DNA of 64,000 bases, from the NCBI RefSeq assembly GCF_000004195.4, contig NC_030679.2:32229712-32293711 (forward strand), read 5' to 3'. Under the pieces are notes generated by a model, which worked only from the letters and a program-made list of their open reading frames with translations, ran no database searches and had not been told where the DNA came from. This document shows, in pieces, positions 1-10,244 of this stretch (its first letter is position 1; each line of letters begins with the position of its first letter). The translations under genes were made by a program, and so were the position numbers. The DNA comes from Xenopus tropicalis (Eukaryota > Chordata > Amphibia > Anura > Pipidae).

Positions 1-200
1 TCTGATCTGGGCAAATAGATTTGGTTATAATGGAACAATATAAAAGACATAAAGCTTGGCATTACAAGCGCCTACCTGCAAAGTTACATCATTCATTTGT
101 GTCTATCTCCTTCAACCCCTCCAAATGTTTCCCAGCACATATATACAGTATATATAAGGCCCAGCGACTTCAGCACTCCCTAGCATAGAGATAATTGTTT
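1..200. other. No gene; left edge of the repeat cluster
   Basis: No coding signal is visible. A short TA-rich tract lies near 138-157. The sequence after it (about 158-311) looks like a small element that contains the ribozyme-like motif at 201-245 and ends at the (TA)n tract starting near 313. Element borders are inferred from these tracts and are not proven. Confidence 0.4.
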
Positions 201-245
201 AACATCGTGAACAAGGTCCTAGACCAGGACCGAAATGTTGATGTT
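201..245 (+). ncRNA. Hammerhead ribozyme-like motif, G3-C8 core variant
   Basis: The stretch folds as a type I hammerhead. Stem I is AACATC (201-206) with GATGTT (240-245), six perfect pairs. The core is GTGAACA (207-213), then one extra A. Stem II is GGTCCT/AGGACC (215-220/226-231), then GAA (232-234), a two-pair stem III (ATGT, 235-238) and a predicted cleavage-site base T239. The canonical core is CUGANGA; here C3 and G8 are swapped to G3 and C8, which keeps the core pair. AATAAA follows at 268-273. PLEs are known to carry minimal-stem-III hammerheads. Catalytic activity is an inference. Confidence 0.6.
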
Positions 246-312
246 TTTAATTATGCAGTAATTCATTAATAAAGAATTAAAAAAAGCTGGAGTGCGTATA
301 ACTACGATGAAT

Positions 313-332
313 GGATATATATATATATATAT
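313..332. repeat. (TA)n microsatellite
   Basis: About ten TA units lie between the small element on the left and the palindrome that starts at 333. Similar tracts recur at 1126-1147, 5146-5170, about 5308-5324 and 5667-5685, each beside one of the hammerhead-bearing elements. Confidence 0.9.
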
Positions 333-406
333 ACGGATAAACTCATTAGAAGCCGCACTCATGGGTCTTATGCAAACAAAACAGATTTTTTATTGCCAGG
401 AGAGTG

Positions 407-446
407 AACTAACGTTTCGGCTGTTACACCAGCCTTTGTCAAAGTT
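407..446 (-). ncRNA. Hammerhead-like motif, left arm of palindrome
   Basis: This is the exact inverse copy of the motif at 939-978. Read on the minus strand: stem I AACT/AGTT, core TTGACAA, an extra A, stem II GGCTG/CAGCC, GAA, minimal stem III ACGT. AATAAA follows on the same strand. Confidence 0.55.
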
Positions 447-938
447 GAAGCAACCAATGAGAACAAGCCATAAATACCGTGTATGGCGGGAAAATCAAAC
501 AAAGAAGTGAAAAAAATGTACATGACGTGTGCAATACACAAAACCCGTGATCCCACCCACAATTTTAACACTTAATAATACGGTGGTAAAACAATGAGAC
601 CGATACCCAGATGTCAGGTATCCGTTTTAACACTTATATAACATTCATTAAAATGCTGATTATACAGTGGTAAGACAATAAGGCCACACTTACCACTGTA
701 TAATCAGCATTTTAATGAATGTTATATAAGTGTTAAAACGGATACCTGACATCTGGGTATCGGTCTCATTGTTTTACCACCGTATTATTAGCAATTTAAT
801 GAATATTGTATAAGTGTTAAAATTGTGGGTGGGATCACGGGTTTTGTGTATTGCACACGTCATGTACATTTTTTTCACTTCTTTGTTTGATTTTCCCGCC
901 ATACACGGTATTTATGGCTTGTTCTCATTGGTTGCTTC

Positions 939-978
939 AACTTTGACAAAGGCTGGTGTAACAGCCGAAACGTTAGTT
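939..978 (+). ncRNA. Hammerhead-like motif, U3-A8 core variant
   Basis: Stem I is AACT (939-942) with AGTT (975-978). The core is TTGACAA (943-949), then an extra A at 950. Stem II is GGCTG/CAGCC (951-955/962-966), followed by GAA (967-969), ACGT as minimal stem III and T974 at the predicted cleavage position. Against the CUGANGA consensus, C3 is U and G8 is A, so the core pair is kept as U-A. AATAAA lies at 991-996. Activity is not shown. Confidence 0.55.
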
Positions 979-1052
979 CACTCTCCTGGCAATAAAAAAT
1001 CTGTTTTGTTTGCATAAGACCCGTGAGTGCGGCTTCTAATGAGTTTATCCGT

Positions 1053-1217
1053 GTACACTGTTTTTGAACTCTGCACCCGGGCGATCAGTGTTTTTGGTTT
1101 CGTGAGTGCCGGCAGCTTCCATATCTATATATATATATATATATATAAAATGCCAAATGGAGAGCACACCAAAGGATTTTTTGCACTACCTTGGTGCCCG
1201 AGCGGCGTTTGTAAAAT
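1053..1217. other. Spacer with (TA)n tract at 1126-1147
   Basis: A short spacer between the palindrome and the PLE, with about eleven TA units. The 65-residue open frame here runs through the TA tract and has no recognisable domain. Confidence 0.5.
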
Positions 1218-1307
1218 AGCATAGAAAGGTGTCGGCACTCAAAGGGTTTCCACGATCATATTGAAGAGAAAACTCATGGGTAAATGCAAACGGTGAGGTT
1301 TATTTAG

Positions 1308-1346
1308 TCCTACGTTTCGGTTCTCTACTGGAACCTTCGTCAGGGA
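1308..1346 (-). ncRNA. Hammerhead ribozyme motif, PLE left arm
   Basis: Read on the minus strand: a short stem I (TCC/GGA), canonical core CTGACGA, an extra A, stem II GGTTC/GAACC with a 7-nt loop, GAA, minimal stem III ACGT and A at the cleavage position. It lies in the coding sense of the PLE downstream of the endonuclease, followed by AATAAA. This is the intact copy; the right arm has one change in stem III. Confidence 0.65.
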
Positions 1347-2305
1347 AGCAAGAGTGTGTACAGAAACAGAGATTAAATGCATTATTTGGCGCCAAGCTAC
1401 ATGTTGCTAGGCAACCAAGGAAGTAAACAAATCCCGAGAGAGAAGCTAAAGGAGAAGCAGACCAAGCAAGACAACAAATAAAAAATAAAAAGTATTTACA
1501 GAAGTGTGTATGTTTTCGTGCAAGTATCCGATCGTACCCACATATAGGTCGCAAAACGTAATGCCCGTAATGCCCAAAATGCCGAAAAGGAACCGCTGGG
1601 AACACGCCTGTCAATCACAGGGAGACGCTGCCCACGTAACTAACTACGAGTGCTTTTTAGCAACCGTTTCAAATAGTGTAGCTTATAGTGCCCAGAGGAG
1701 TTAGCAAGCATCCACATTACAGGCCGCTTTAGCATAGGGAACACACCCATCCAACCGCTACCCGACTTCAATTGTGCCCGGACTTCAGGAGGAAAGGCTT
1801 AGCCGGCCATCGCCAGAACCGCCCACCACCATAAGTGTCTTTCCGTATACTGGCATAACGGGTCATATAGATTAGCGGTGGAGGGTACCGCACTGTACCT
1901 GTAGTCGGGTGGCATTTGCTGCAGAGACTGGAGCGCTAGTAGAGTCAGTATACGGGGGGTAAGCGTCAGGCCCCCCGCGGGGCCGCCAACCAGCGCGTAG
2001 TTCCATCAGCTTCCTTGTCCTAATGTGCATAAGGTGGCCGGGGGCAGAGGAAGGTACATATGCTACCTTAAAGTTCAAAACCGAATTGTCACGATTGTGG
2101 GGAGTGTCAGGAACATGAGCATTACATACACAGATAAAGAAAAGGAAAGTACCGAGAGGAGAATAAGGGGGGAAAATTAAGTAACATATTTCAAGCAGTA
2201 ACGGGTTTGTAACAAAATAGATAAAGTGCCAACAATCACTGAGAGCTGATATTCAATAAAGCAAGTATGAAACAAAATGGATACAATGCAACAGCAGTCT
2301 TGATA

Positions 2306-2935
2306 TTAAATAAAACATCCCAAAGGTAAAGTTTCATTGAGGCCTCTGGGGCTCACACAGTCCAGTCTATGGATCCATCTTGATTCCCTTTGAAGGAGGG
2401 CCAGGTCTCTGTTGCCCCCCCGCAGTAAAGGGGGTTGAAAGTCTATAGCCATACATTTGAATGTTGGTAGGGAGTGCTGCATACGAAGGAAGTGTCTAGC
2501 AACGGGTTGATCTGCTTTGCCCTCCTTGAGGGCCTTACTGACCGCGGATCGATGGTTGCCTATACGTTCACGTAATGTGGTAATAGTCTTGCCTACATAA
2601 TAAAGGCCACACGGACATGTGATAATATAAATCATGTAAACAGAGGTACATGTGAGTCTGTGATTGATCTTAAACCTTTTACCCGTATATGGGTGTGGGA
2701 AGTCGGGTCCTGTCAGCAAGCATCTGCATGTGACGCAATCAGGGCATCTGTAACACCCAAGTTTCCTCTGTGAGGACAGCCAGTTAGTAGAAGTGGTGGA
2801 ATAGCCCTTAAAGTCAGTTTTTACTAGCAAGTCTCGCAGGCTACTGATCCTTTTATAACCCATCATTGGTTTCTGTGCTTCATACAGGGAGAGGGTCTCG
2901 TCCTGGCTGATCATTGACCAGTTGTTCTAAATGCT
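2306..2935 (-). pseudogene. PLE GIY-YIG endonuclease domain
   Basis: The 202-residue open frame (2306-2914) matches the C-terminal half of a Penelope polyprotein. It has a Cys-rich segment near residues 54-65 (C54, C57, C60, C63, C65), a HPYTGK-like segment, then the GIY-YIG core with YYVGKT at 105-110, an Arg at 117 and His at 121, and the distal Glu at 177 in LLQRESRWI. These are the residues expected for cleavage by this nuclease family. The family role is nicking target DNA to prime reverse transcription. Upstream, the same frame continues past an in-frame TAG near 2935 toward the RT, so the original single RT-endonuclease ORF is broken here. The nuclease domain itself looks intact. Confidence 0.85.
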
Positions 2936-3018
2936 GTTAGAGAGTTTAGATGATGCAGAATTAAATGTTGTGGTAAATATCAAGGGACACGGTGCGATCC
3001 TATTAATCTTAGCCTTAT

Positions 3019-4086
3019 TCAGTAGTTCCTCCTGTGTATGAAGAAGTGCTCTCTGGAGTTGAGCTGAGAGTCAGTATAGCCCTGTTCCTGAAATCTCTTA
3101 TACATTTCATTCAATTGGGTTTTTGCAGTCTCTGGTGAGCTATTATTTCTGATGACACGTAGGAACTGAGAAAAAGGGATACCCCTAATCGTAGCCGGGG
3201 GGTGATGGCTAGAGGCGTGTAGGATGGAGTTGCGGTCTGTGGGTTTCCTGAAAAGTCTTGTGCCCAAACCAGAGTCAATTTTAAAAATATTCAAGTCCAG
3301 GAACTCAATGCTATCCTGGTGGTAGTTAAGAGTAAATTTGATTGGATTATCTAAGGCATTCAACCTCTGATGGAATCTAAGTATACTGTCCTCATCATCA
3401 GTCCAGATCATGAATAGATCGTCAATATAGCGGAAATATGTGAGAATTTGTCCCCCAAGTAGGGGTAAGATGTGCTCTGTTTCAAAGTCCTGCATAAATA
3501 GATTGGCATAAGAGGGTGCTAGCGAACTACCCATTGCGGTACCCGATACTTGTAGATAGTAGGAGTTCTCGAAGCGAAAATAATTTCTAGTCAGAGTCAA
3601 TTCAAGAAGTTGTAAGAGAAACTCGGTGGGGGTATTGGCCGGTGGGTTGAGGGTAAGGGCCCGTCTGATGGCACAAATTCCATGATCATGTGGGATAACC
3701 GTATATAGACTCTTAACGTCCATTGTAACCAGAAGGCTGTTAGGGGGAATATCACCTAAGTCCTTTAGTCTGCGTATCACATGTGTGGAATCGCATGTAT
3801 AGGAAAACATGGATTTGACTAGGGGTTGTAAGAACGAATCTACATAAGTGGATACCGGTTGGTAGAGTGAGCCCACTGCAGAGATAATAGGTCTACCCGG
3901 GGGTGTTGTCAGTGATTTATGGACTTTTGGTAGAGTGTAGATAATGGGGATACGGGGGTATTCTGTCTGCATGTACTGTACCGTGTCCTCCGTTACCCAG
4001 CCTGCCAGCAGAGCTGCGGATAGGATAGTGTCCAGTTCTTTTTTAAAACTAGGGGTGGGATCCCCCGGTAAGGGTCTGTAAGTGCC
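3019..4086 (-). pseudogene. PLE reverse transcriptase, N-terminally truncated
   Basis: The Met-initiated part (3019-3972, 317 residues) carries RT motifs in order: PKVHK and GRPIIS near the start, motif A TMDVKSLY (83-90), motif B GTAMGSSLAP (144-153) and the YIDD catalytic box (182-185). This is the Penelope clade, which has telomerase-like RTs. The frame stays open upstream of the Met to about 4086 (residues such as DPTPSFKKEL), then meets the inverted right arm at 4088, so the real N-terminus is missing. A frameshift near 3045-3065 moves the reading from the RT frame into the endonuclease frame (continuing QRALLHTQEELLNKAK). The RT core looks catalytically complete, but this copy cannot make the full protein. 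Confidence 0.85.
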
Positions 4087-5016
4087 CGTGTTTCATACTT
4101 GCTTTATTGAATATCAGCTCTCAGTGATTGTTGCCACTTTATCTATTTTGTTACAAACCCGTTACTGCTTGAAATATGTTACTTAATTTTCCCCCCTTAT
4201 TCTCCTCTCGGTACTTTCCTTTTCTTTATCTGTGTATGTAATGCTCATGTTCCTGACACTCCCCACAATCGTGACAATTCGGTTTTGAACTTTAAGGTAG
4301 CATATGTACCTTCCTCTGCCCCCGGCCACCTTATGCACATTAGGACAAGGAAGCTGATGGAACTACGCGCTGGTTGGCGGCCCCGCGGGGGGCCTGACGC
4401 TTACCCCCCGTATACTGACTCTACTAGCGCTCCAGTCTCTGCAGCAAATGCCACCCGACTACAGGTACAGTGCGGTACCCTCCACCGCTAATCTATATGA
4501 CCCGTTATGCCAGTATACGGAAAGACACTTATGGTGGTGGGCGGTTCTGGCGATGGCCGGCTAAGCCTTTCCTCCTGAAGTCCGGGCACAATTGAAGTCG
4601 GGTAGCGGTTGGATGGGTGTGTTCCCTATGCTAAAGCGGCCTGTAATGTGGATGCTTGCTAACTCCTCTGGGCACTATAAGCTACACTATTTGAAACGGT
4701 TGCTAAGAAGCACTCGTAGTTAGTTACGTGGGCAGCGTCTCCCTGTGATTGACAGGCGTGTTCCCAGCGGTTCCTTTTCGGCATTTTGGGCATTACGGGC
4801 ATTACGTTTTGCGACCTATATGTGGGTACGATCGGATACTTGCACGAAAACATACACACTTCTGTAAATACTTTTTATTTTTTATTTGTTGTCTTGCTTG
4901 GTCTGCTTCTCCTTTAGCTTCTCTCTCGGGATTTGTTTACTTCCTTGGTTGCCTAGCAACATGTAGCTTGGCGCCAAATAATGCATTTAATCTCTGTTTC
5001 TGTACACACTCTTGCT

Positions 5017-5055
5017 TCCCTGACGAAGGTTCCAGTAGAGAACCGAAACATAGGA
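5017..5055 (+). ncRNA. Hammerhead motif, PLE right arm (stem III changed)
   Basis: Inverse copy of the left-arm motif: TCC/GGA stem I, core CTGACGA (5020-5026), extra A, stem II GGTTC/GAACC (5028-5032/5040-5044), GAA (5045-5047). Stem III reads ACAT where the left arm has ACGT, which breaks one of two pairs. AATAAA is at 5059-5064. It is antisense to the PLE coding strand. Confidence 0.55.
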
Positions 5056-5144
5056 CTAAATAAACCTCACCGTTTGCATTTACCCATGAGTTTTCTCTTC
5101 AATATGATCGTGGAAACCCTTTGAGTGCCGACACCTTTCTATGC

Positions 5145-5145
<1 letters not shown>

Positions 5146-5175
<30 letters not shown>

Positions 5176-5396
5176 TAAATAAAATGGAAAGTTGTGCTCA
5201 CCTTTAAATTTTAACTATTAGGTGGGAGAGCAGTAAGGGCTAGCGGTCACGAAATTCATACAGATAGGAACAAGAGGTCCTCTGCACTCACCCATTATCA
5301 ATATACTGTATATATATATATATACAAAAAGCAAAGAAGCTGCACACCATAAAACTCGAATGATACCTGAGTGCCAGTGCAGAGAAAGTTAAATAT
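5146..5396. repeat. (TA)n tracts and a dispersed-repeat fragment
   Basis: (TA)n tracts lie at 5146-5170 and about 5308-5324. Between them (about 5183-5300) is a dispersed repeat, with wording like TTGTGCTCACC and CCTCTGCAC, that also occurs at about 6600-6720 and, inverted, at about 46720-46800. No coding content. Confidence 0.55.
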
Positions 5397-5665
5397 ACAG
5401 AAGAGATGACGGCACTCTCAGGAGTTTTCGCAAAGGAGTCAAAGTTTCAGAAGAAATGAGCTGAAGATCTTTATTTGTCCGACGTTTCAGTTCCCACTGG
5501 AACTTTCATCAGGGACTGATGAAAAGTTCCAGTGGTGAAAGTGATGAAAGTTATGAAAGTTCCAGTGGGAACTGAAACGTCGGACAAATAAAGATCTTCA
5601 GCTCATTTCTTCTGAAACTTTGACTCCTTTGCGAAAATTCCTGAGAGTGCCGTCATCTCTTCTGT
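5397..5665. mobile_element. Small inverted-repeat element with hammerhead
   Basis: Arms 5397-5509 and 5553-5665 (113 bp each) are near-perfect inverses. The left arm with its spacer holds an intact hammerhead on the minus strand (5477-5516). The right-arm copy has lost the core. A (TA)n tract follows at 5667-5685. It resembles a miniature of the larger PLE palindromes nearby and has no protein. Confidence 0.6.
5477..5516 (-). ncRNA. Hammerhead ribozyme motif, canonical core and GUC site
   Basis: Read on the minus strand: stem I GTCC/GGAC (4 bp), core CTGATGA, extra A, stem II AGTTCC/GGAACT with a 4-nt loop, GAA, minimal stem III ACGT, cleavage triplet GTC. AATAAA follows on the same strand (complement of 5470-5475). 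This is the most canonical of the set. With only two pairs in stem III, activity as a dimer is plausible from what is known of PLE hammerheads; that is inference. Confidence 0.65.
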
Positions 5666-6077
5666 GCATATATATATATATATATAGGACATTAAGAATT
5701 TGGGGGAATGTAATAAAAGTCAGTAATGGTAAAATTACTTGCAAGGCAAAAATGTATGCCTCTGTGTGAACAAATTTGTTTTTAGGTGAATTTAATATGG
5801 ACTTTGTGAACGCAGAAACCACTTCCGACAGTGAAAGAAGGCTTGTGAATTTTATTGTTTGTGACAGTGTGCAGTGTATGTAATAAATTAATGAAAAAGT
5901 TATGTTTGCTACAAAAGATTACGCCACCTTCAAGCATACTCTTACTTGTGAGCATTTTTTCTTGTTTATGACTTTTATTGCATTCCCCCATTTCTGTGGA
6001 TTAAGCTACTAGGAAATTCCCTCCTCTTTAAACAGGGATTTTTGTCTTTTGTCTACTTCAAGCTGGCCAACCACATC

Positions 6078-6414
6078 TAAAGGTGCCCATACACTATAAG
6101 AGTGATATCGCGATATAAGGGCGATATCGGGTAGCAAGGGACTTGAAAAAAAAATAATCCGATCGTTTGGCCCGTTTGGTTTGACTACATTTGAGCTTAA
6201 GGGGCAGTCGGTTCGGGGACCGCATCAACGAGCCGATGCGGTCCCCGATCCGACCGGATTTTCTAACCTGGCCGATCGAGATCTGGCCAATTTCAGGCTA
6301 GATATCGGTTGGCCAGGCAGCTCTGTTCTGCCCATACACGGGCCGCTTAGCTGCCGAATCGGTGCAAGGGACCGATATCGGCAGCTATAGTCGGCCCGTG
6401 TATGGGCACCTTAA
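6078..6414. mobile_element. MITE with AGGTGCCCATACAC termini
   Basis: The terminal inverted repeat AGGTGCCCATACAC at 6081-6094 matches its inverse at 6398-6411. TAA or TTAA-like bases flank both ends. The interior contains GATATCG-rich palindromes. A related element with GGTGGCCATACACG ends lies at 23084-23374. Non-coding; a TTAA-targeting (piggyBac-like) origin is possible. Confidence 0.7.
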
Positions 6415-6419
6415 GTCAT

Positions 6420-6731
6420 CTCCGGTCTGGCCTACACTCACTTTTATCTGATTCATTAAGAATTCTACTTCTTCGTTTTATATTTTTCACAGAGAGTTTT
6501 ACCTATAACTTGACTTTTAAGGTCAAAACTCCCAAATGGTTCTCTTTTTATTGGCCACCATTGGGCTCACCTGAGCTGGTCGTTGTACCTGTATAAACAG
6601 TAGTAAAAAAGGGTAAGTTGTGCTCACCTCTAAATTTTAAACCATTAGGAGGTGTTGCTATTAGGCTTTGACCACAAAATTTATACAGACAAAGAAGAGA
6701 ATTCCTCTGCATTTTTAAGTAGTCTCATGAA
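6420..6731. repeat. Dispersed repeat, shared with 46.7-46.98 kb
   Basis: Phrases near 6530-6580 (CCCAAATGG, TTTTTATTGGCC) and 6600-6720 (TTGTGCTCACC, ACAAAATTTATAC) recur in inverse orientation at 46720-46980. Borders are not defined. Confidence 0.45.
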
Positions 6732-9700
6732 CCTCATGCCTTTGAAATATATATATTTGTCTTCTTATTGTGTAAATCCTACACAACTCTCCAGGTGCTA
6801 ACCCAAAATATCCATATTAATAAATATGTAAGCACTCACTGGTTCTTGTGATCTACAAATCACAGACAAAGATCAAACAGTATGACACTAATATGACAAA
6901 AATGTGTACTGAGTGATTTGATCTATTAGTATAAGTGACTTGCAGATCACAAGTGTCCATGAGTGCTTACACATTTATTATACTATATCTTACATATACT
7001 CACCTATACATACACCAATGTTGCTTTCCACAAGAGTGCTGAATGGGTTAAGCTGTGTACAAACTGTAAATTAGTATATCACTATTTTTCCCAGACAGTT
7101 TATTCAATAACCTATAAATCACTACACAGTTTAGGTCAACTCGATACACCCTTTAGTCAATGAAACAAATGCCCCTCACACTCAGCGTTAATGGGACAAC
7201 AGATTAGTCTGGCATTTTTAGCCTAGTAACCTCCAAAATAAATCTGAATTCAAACCACCATCTCCTCCACAAAAAGAAAAAAATATAATTATTTCTGTTT
7301 ATTTCTTATATACTGATTAGTTGCCATTGTTGCAGCCAATAAAGAAACTCCTGAGCAGGCAACACCAATAGATGGAATGAGTAAAAAAAGCAATTGAATA
7401 AAATGTAAAAGCAGCTCTGATTGCCAAACCTTTTGCTGGAGAGGGCCACGGGGTGACACAATTAAGGTAGGTGATCCTTGAAAGTGTTTTGCAGATAAAG
7501 TTTTTATTACTCAGAGTAACAATGCTTTTGGTTCTGCATACTGAAAAGTCTCAGGTCTATGGGCTAAATGAGAATATAACCTTGTTATGCTTCCTTGTTA
7601 TATTATACAGTATTTGTACAGCAAAATCCAAACCTTGCCTTAAGATTTAAGGGTTAACACTCCCGACTGGTTACGTTTAAATTATGTGTGAAATGATGAT
7701 TTTTCAATAACACAGGTCATTACCCTTTTCGTTGTTGGTAGATTCTGGCTTAATTGTTACTTTGCTGTATGACTTTAAATAATGAGGCAATAAATTTGTA
7801 ACATGGTAGAAGTTAATTTGTATCTTCTAATATCTAAAAATGTGGAGTCTCAGCTGAGAGCAGCACAGAGCTGCACACAGTTCCCCATGGAAGGAGCGGG
7901 AGGAGCAGGCTGGGTGGCCGGGGGACACAGGGCCAAAACTTGGGCAGATTGGTATGTCACCAGTCAATGGAGCAACAATCTTATAGATAAATATAGACAT
8001 GTAGAAAGCACAGCCATACAGTGTTAATGTAAATGGGTAGACCTCATATGTACAGTCTGGCATGGATCCCAGCCCTTGTTCCCACCATACCTTGTAATAT
8101 TTCTTTTTTAGTACCTCTGGCTTCATAGGTGAGTTTGATTAGAGGAATGGCCTTGTTTATTTACTTTCCCATAGTTTTTAAGTCTCACTGAGATTAGATA
8201 TAATAATATCTAATATTATTATATAATAGTGAAAACGTTTTCAGTGACTTATCCTGTCCCTGGTAGATGTTAATAATGTTAATAATATCAGTCAGTTGTA
8301 TATATTGTCTGTAGCTTACTGGAAAGCCCAGTTATGAGACTGAGATACTCTTTGGCTGCCAGCTTGGTTGGAGTTCTGCAAAAATGTATAAGGTGTCTGA
8401 TCTGGCAGAACAAAAAATAATGGAATGTACTTTGATTTAGATTGTTCCTGCACAGATGTTAAGGTCTGAGAGTTATTCGACATTTTGAGTTGGTAAATAG
8501 TAAAAGAAAAGTTTGATAGATTAAAGTTACTCTAAAAGGAGAGTATTCCCCCGCCCGATACATTTTAGGCCAATAACACACAAGAAGATTAGTCTCCCTA
8601 CGATTAATTTCCTCTAGTGGTGGCGACTAATCTACTTGAATGCTTTCCTACCTGCAAGAATGTAAATCGCTGGTAGGAAAACATATGTGCCGCTGCGGCT
8701 TTTCAAAATTGCCTATTGCTCCTACATCAGGTACATGTGCATAATGAGCAAATCCGGAGACTCACTCATTATGAATGTGCTCACTATACAACATGGCTGC
8801 CTGCAGTGGGAGTGCCCTCCTGGTGTGGCAGGCCTACTGTTTGCATGGGTCCCTGATAATTATATTGTATGGGGCCTATGAATTCTGATGGCCGCCCTGA
8901 AGGCAAGTATTAAGGTGGTTAATGGGCATCAATGGCAGGTCCCTTCCTCAAGGCTAATGACTTAGAGTTTATTTGATTAAACTTAAATAAACTCAGTTGC
9001 AGTTGGTTGTTGATAGAGCGGCTTGATCCAGAAAATAAAGTGGTTGCTTGGATTAATGTTGTGGTGGACTTCCCATAGGTAGTATAATTCAATAGAATGG
9101 AATGATTTAGTGGAGTCTAGAGAAGCCAGCACTCTTCGACCTCAATTTGTATATGGCATGAGATCTATATTAGCGGATCTGCCTGGCATAAATCTGGATT
9201 GAGCTGGGTGAGCCAAGTCGGTAATAAGTTGCTGAAGTCTAGTTGCCAGGACCTTGGCTAGGGACTTGTCTTCTGTGTTCATTAATTCATTTCACACAGC
9301 TTTTAACAATAAGCAAAAAAGAGACAAAGAGACCTGGACCCAGCATTAAAATGCTGCAAGTGCAGTTCATTAACACAACATGTTATTGGCTTCACTGGCT
9401 CTTTAACTTACTTTTTTCACTATTGTACCTGGCCGAGGACTATAGGAGTACAAAGCAATGCACTTACTGTAGGTGGGGATTTTGTTAGTTTTAAAACCCG
9501 CTTTTACATTAATTAAGCAGGGCTTTCAGTTCCTTAAAAGTTTTTTTTATTCATTTTACATGTTGAGATCTGGCCTTTTGGCGAGTTCATACAAAGAGCC
9601 CATGGAAACCCATTGGATGAGAATGTGTCAACATGGTCCTTGCCTGATGGGATTTTTAAACCTGCCCAACTGATATTTGGAAGATTTTGGCAGGTCAGAC

Positions 9701-10244
9701 ACTCCTGAGGGCTACATTCACCCATTGAGCTGATAACTCAGTCTAGATGGATGGAGCCAGCAACTTTTATCTGTATGTGTAGGGCCAGCCTTGCAATTTG
9801 AATTCAAATATTGTGACAGGACTCTAAAATATGACCTAAGTAAAAATGAGGTAATATACCAAAAAGCTAAAAGGTCAGCGCTTGATATACAGTATAACAA
9901 TTTGGGCTGCATGTTGGATTAAACAAGACACACATCTTCCTGCTATCTATTGCTACTTGTCTTCACATTCCTGTTATACTACACTTTCCCCAATATGAAT
10001 CCAGGTTCTCTTTCCTTAGGCCCATGAACATGATGGTTTTCTCCACCAATGTTTCTGTAGCTCATTCCATCCGTGCTTCATGCTCTTCCTTTTACTTCCT
10101 TCTCCACTTCCGCTACATGTTTTTAGGCAGGCATACCAAGTTTCTTCATCTTTTGTTCTTCCACATCTTTCATATCAATCACATTATGTATATATTATGC
10201 TTCCAGGTTATGTGTTCATGTTACAGTTGCTTTGTGTTAATTAT
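6732..10244. other. No gene recognised; AT-rich spacer
   Basis: Only short, unconvincing open frames occur, the longest being 99 residues at 7827-8126 minus, with no domain or splice context. Around 8560-8690 there is a diverged stretch with GATTAGTCTCCC and GGCGACTAATCT, probably an old relative of the Harbinger-like MITE at 41.03 and 42.13 kb. No RNA gene was seen. Confidence 0.5.

Larger units (their letters stand above)
333..1052. mobile_element. 720-bp palindromic PLE-related element
   Basis: The left arm (333-674) is the inverse of the right arm (689-1052) around a 14-nt spacer. The arms match closely except for 22 extra bases in the right arm near 795-816. Each arm carries one hammerhead-like motif (407-446 minus, 939-978 plus) with a downstream AATAAA. 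The 67-residue open frames in the arms (368-571 and 814-1017) are identical only because the arms are inverted copies, and they resemble no protein I know. The ribozyme-plus-AATAAA ends match the PLE ends nearby, so I infer a non-autonomous or derived PLE-type element. It has no RT or endonuclease. Confidence 0.65.
1218..5145 (-). mobile_element. Penelope-like retroelement with 1,057-bp inverted arms
   Basis: The left arm (1218-2274) and right arm (4089-5145) are equal-length inverted copies. Reading through both I count three mismatches, about 99.7% identity. Between them the minus strand encodes PLE reverse transcriptase (3019-4086) and a GIY-YIG endonuclease (2306-2935). The left arm carries the hammerhead in the coding sense, as expected for the PLE 3' terminal repeat. 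The right arm carries it in antisense and joins the RT frame abruptly at 4088, so the RT N-terminus is lost. Penelope elements with inverted terminal repeats and 5' truncation are known. (TA)n flanks the right end, and I see no clear target duplication. The high arm identity suggests a recent insertion or arm homogenisation. Confidence 0.85.

Noticed and set aside
4749..5063. 104-residue frame also found at 1300-1614
   Set aside because: The two are identical only because they sit in the inverted arms of the PLE. They end in the hammerhead region and look like no known protein.
5553..5592. Right-arm hammerhead of the small inverted element
   Set aside because: Stem II and GAAAC are kept but the core heptamer has lost conserved G5, so I did not call it a ribozyme.
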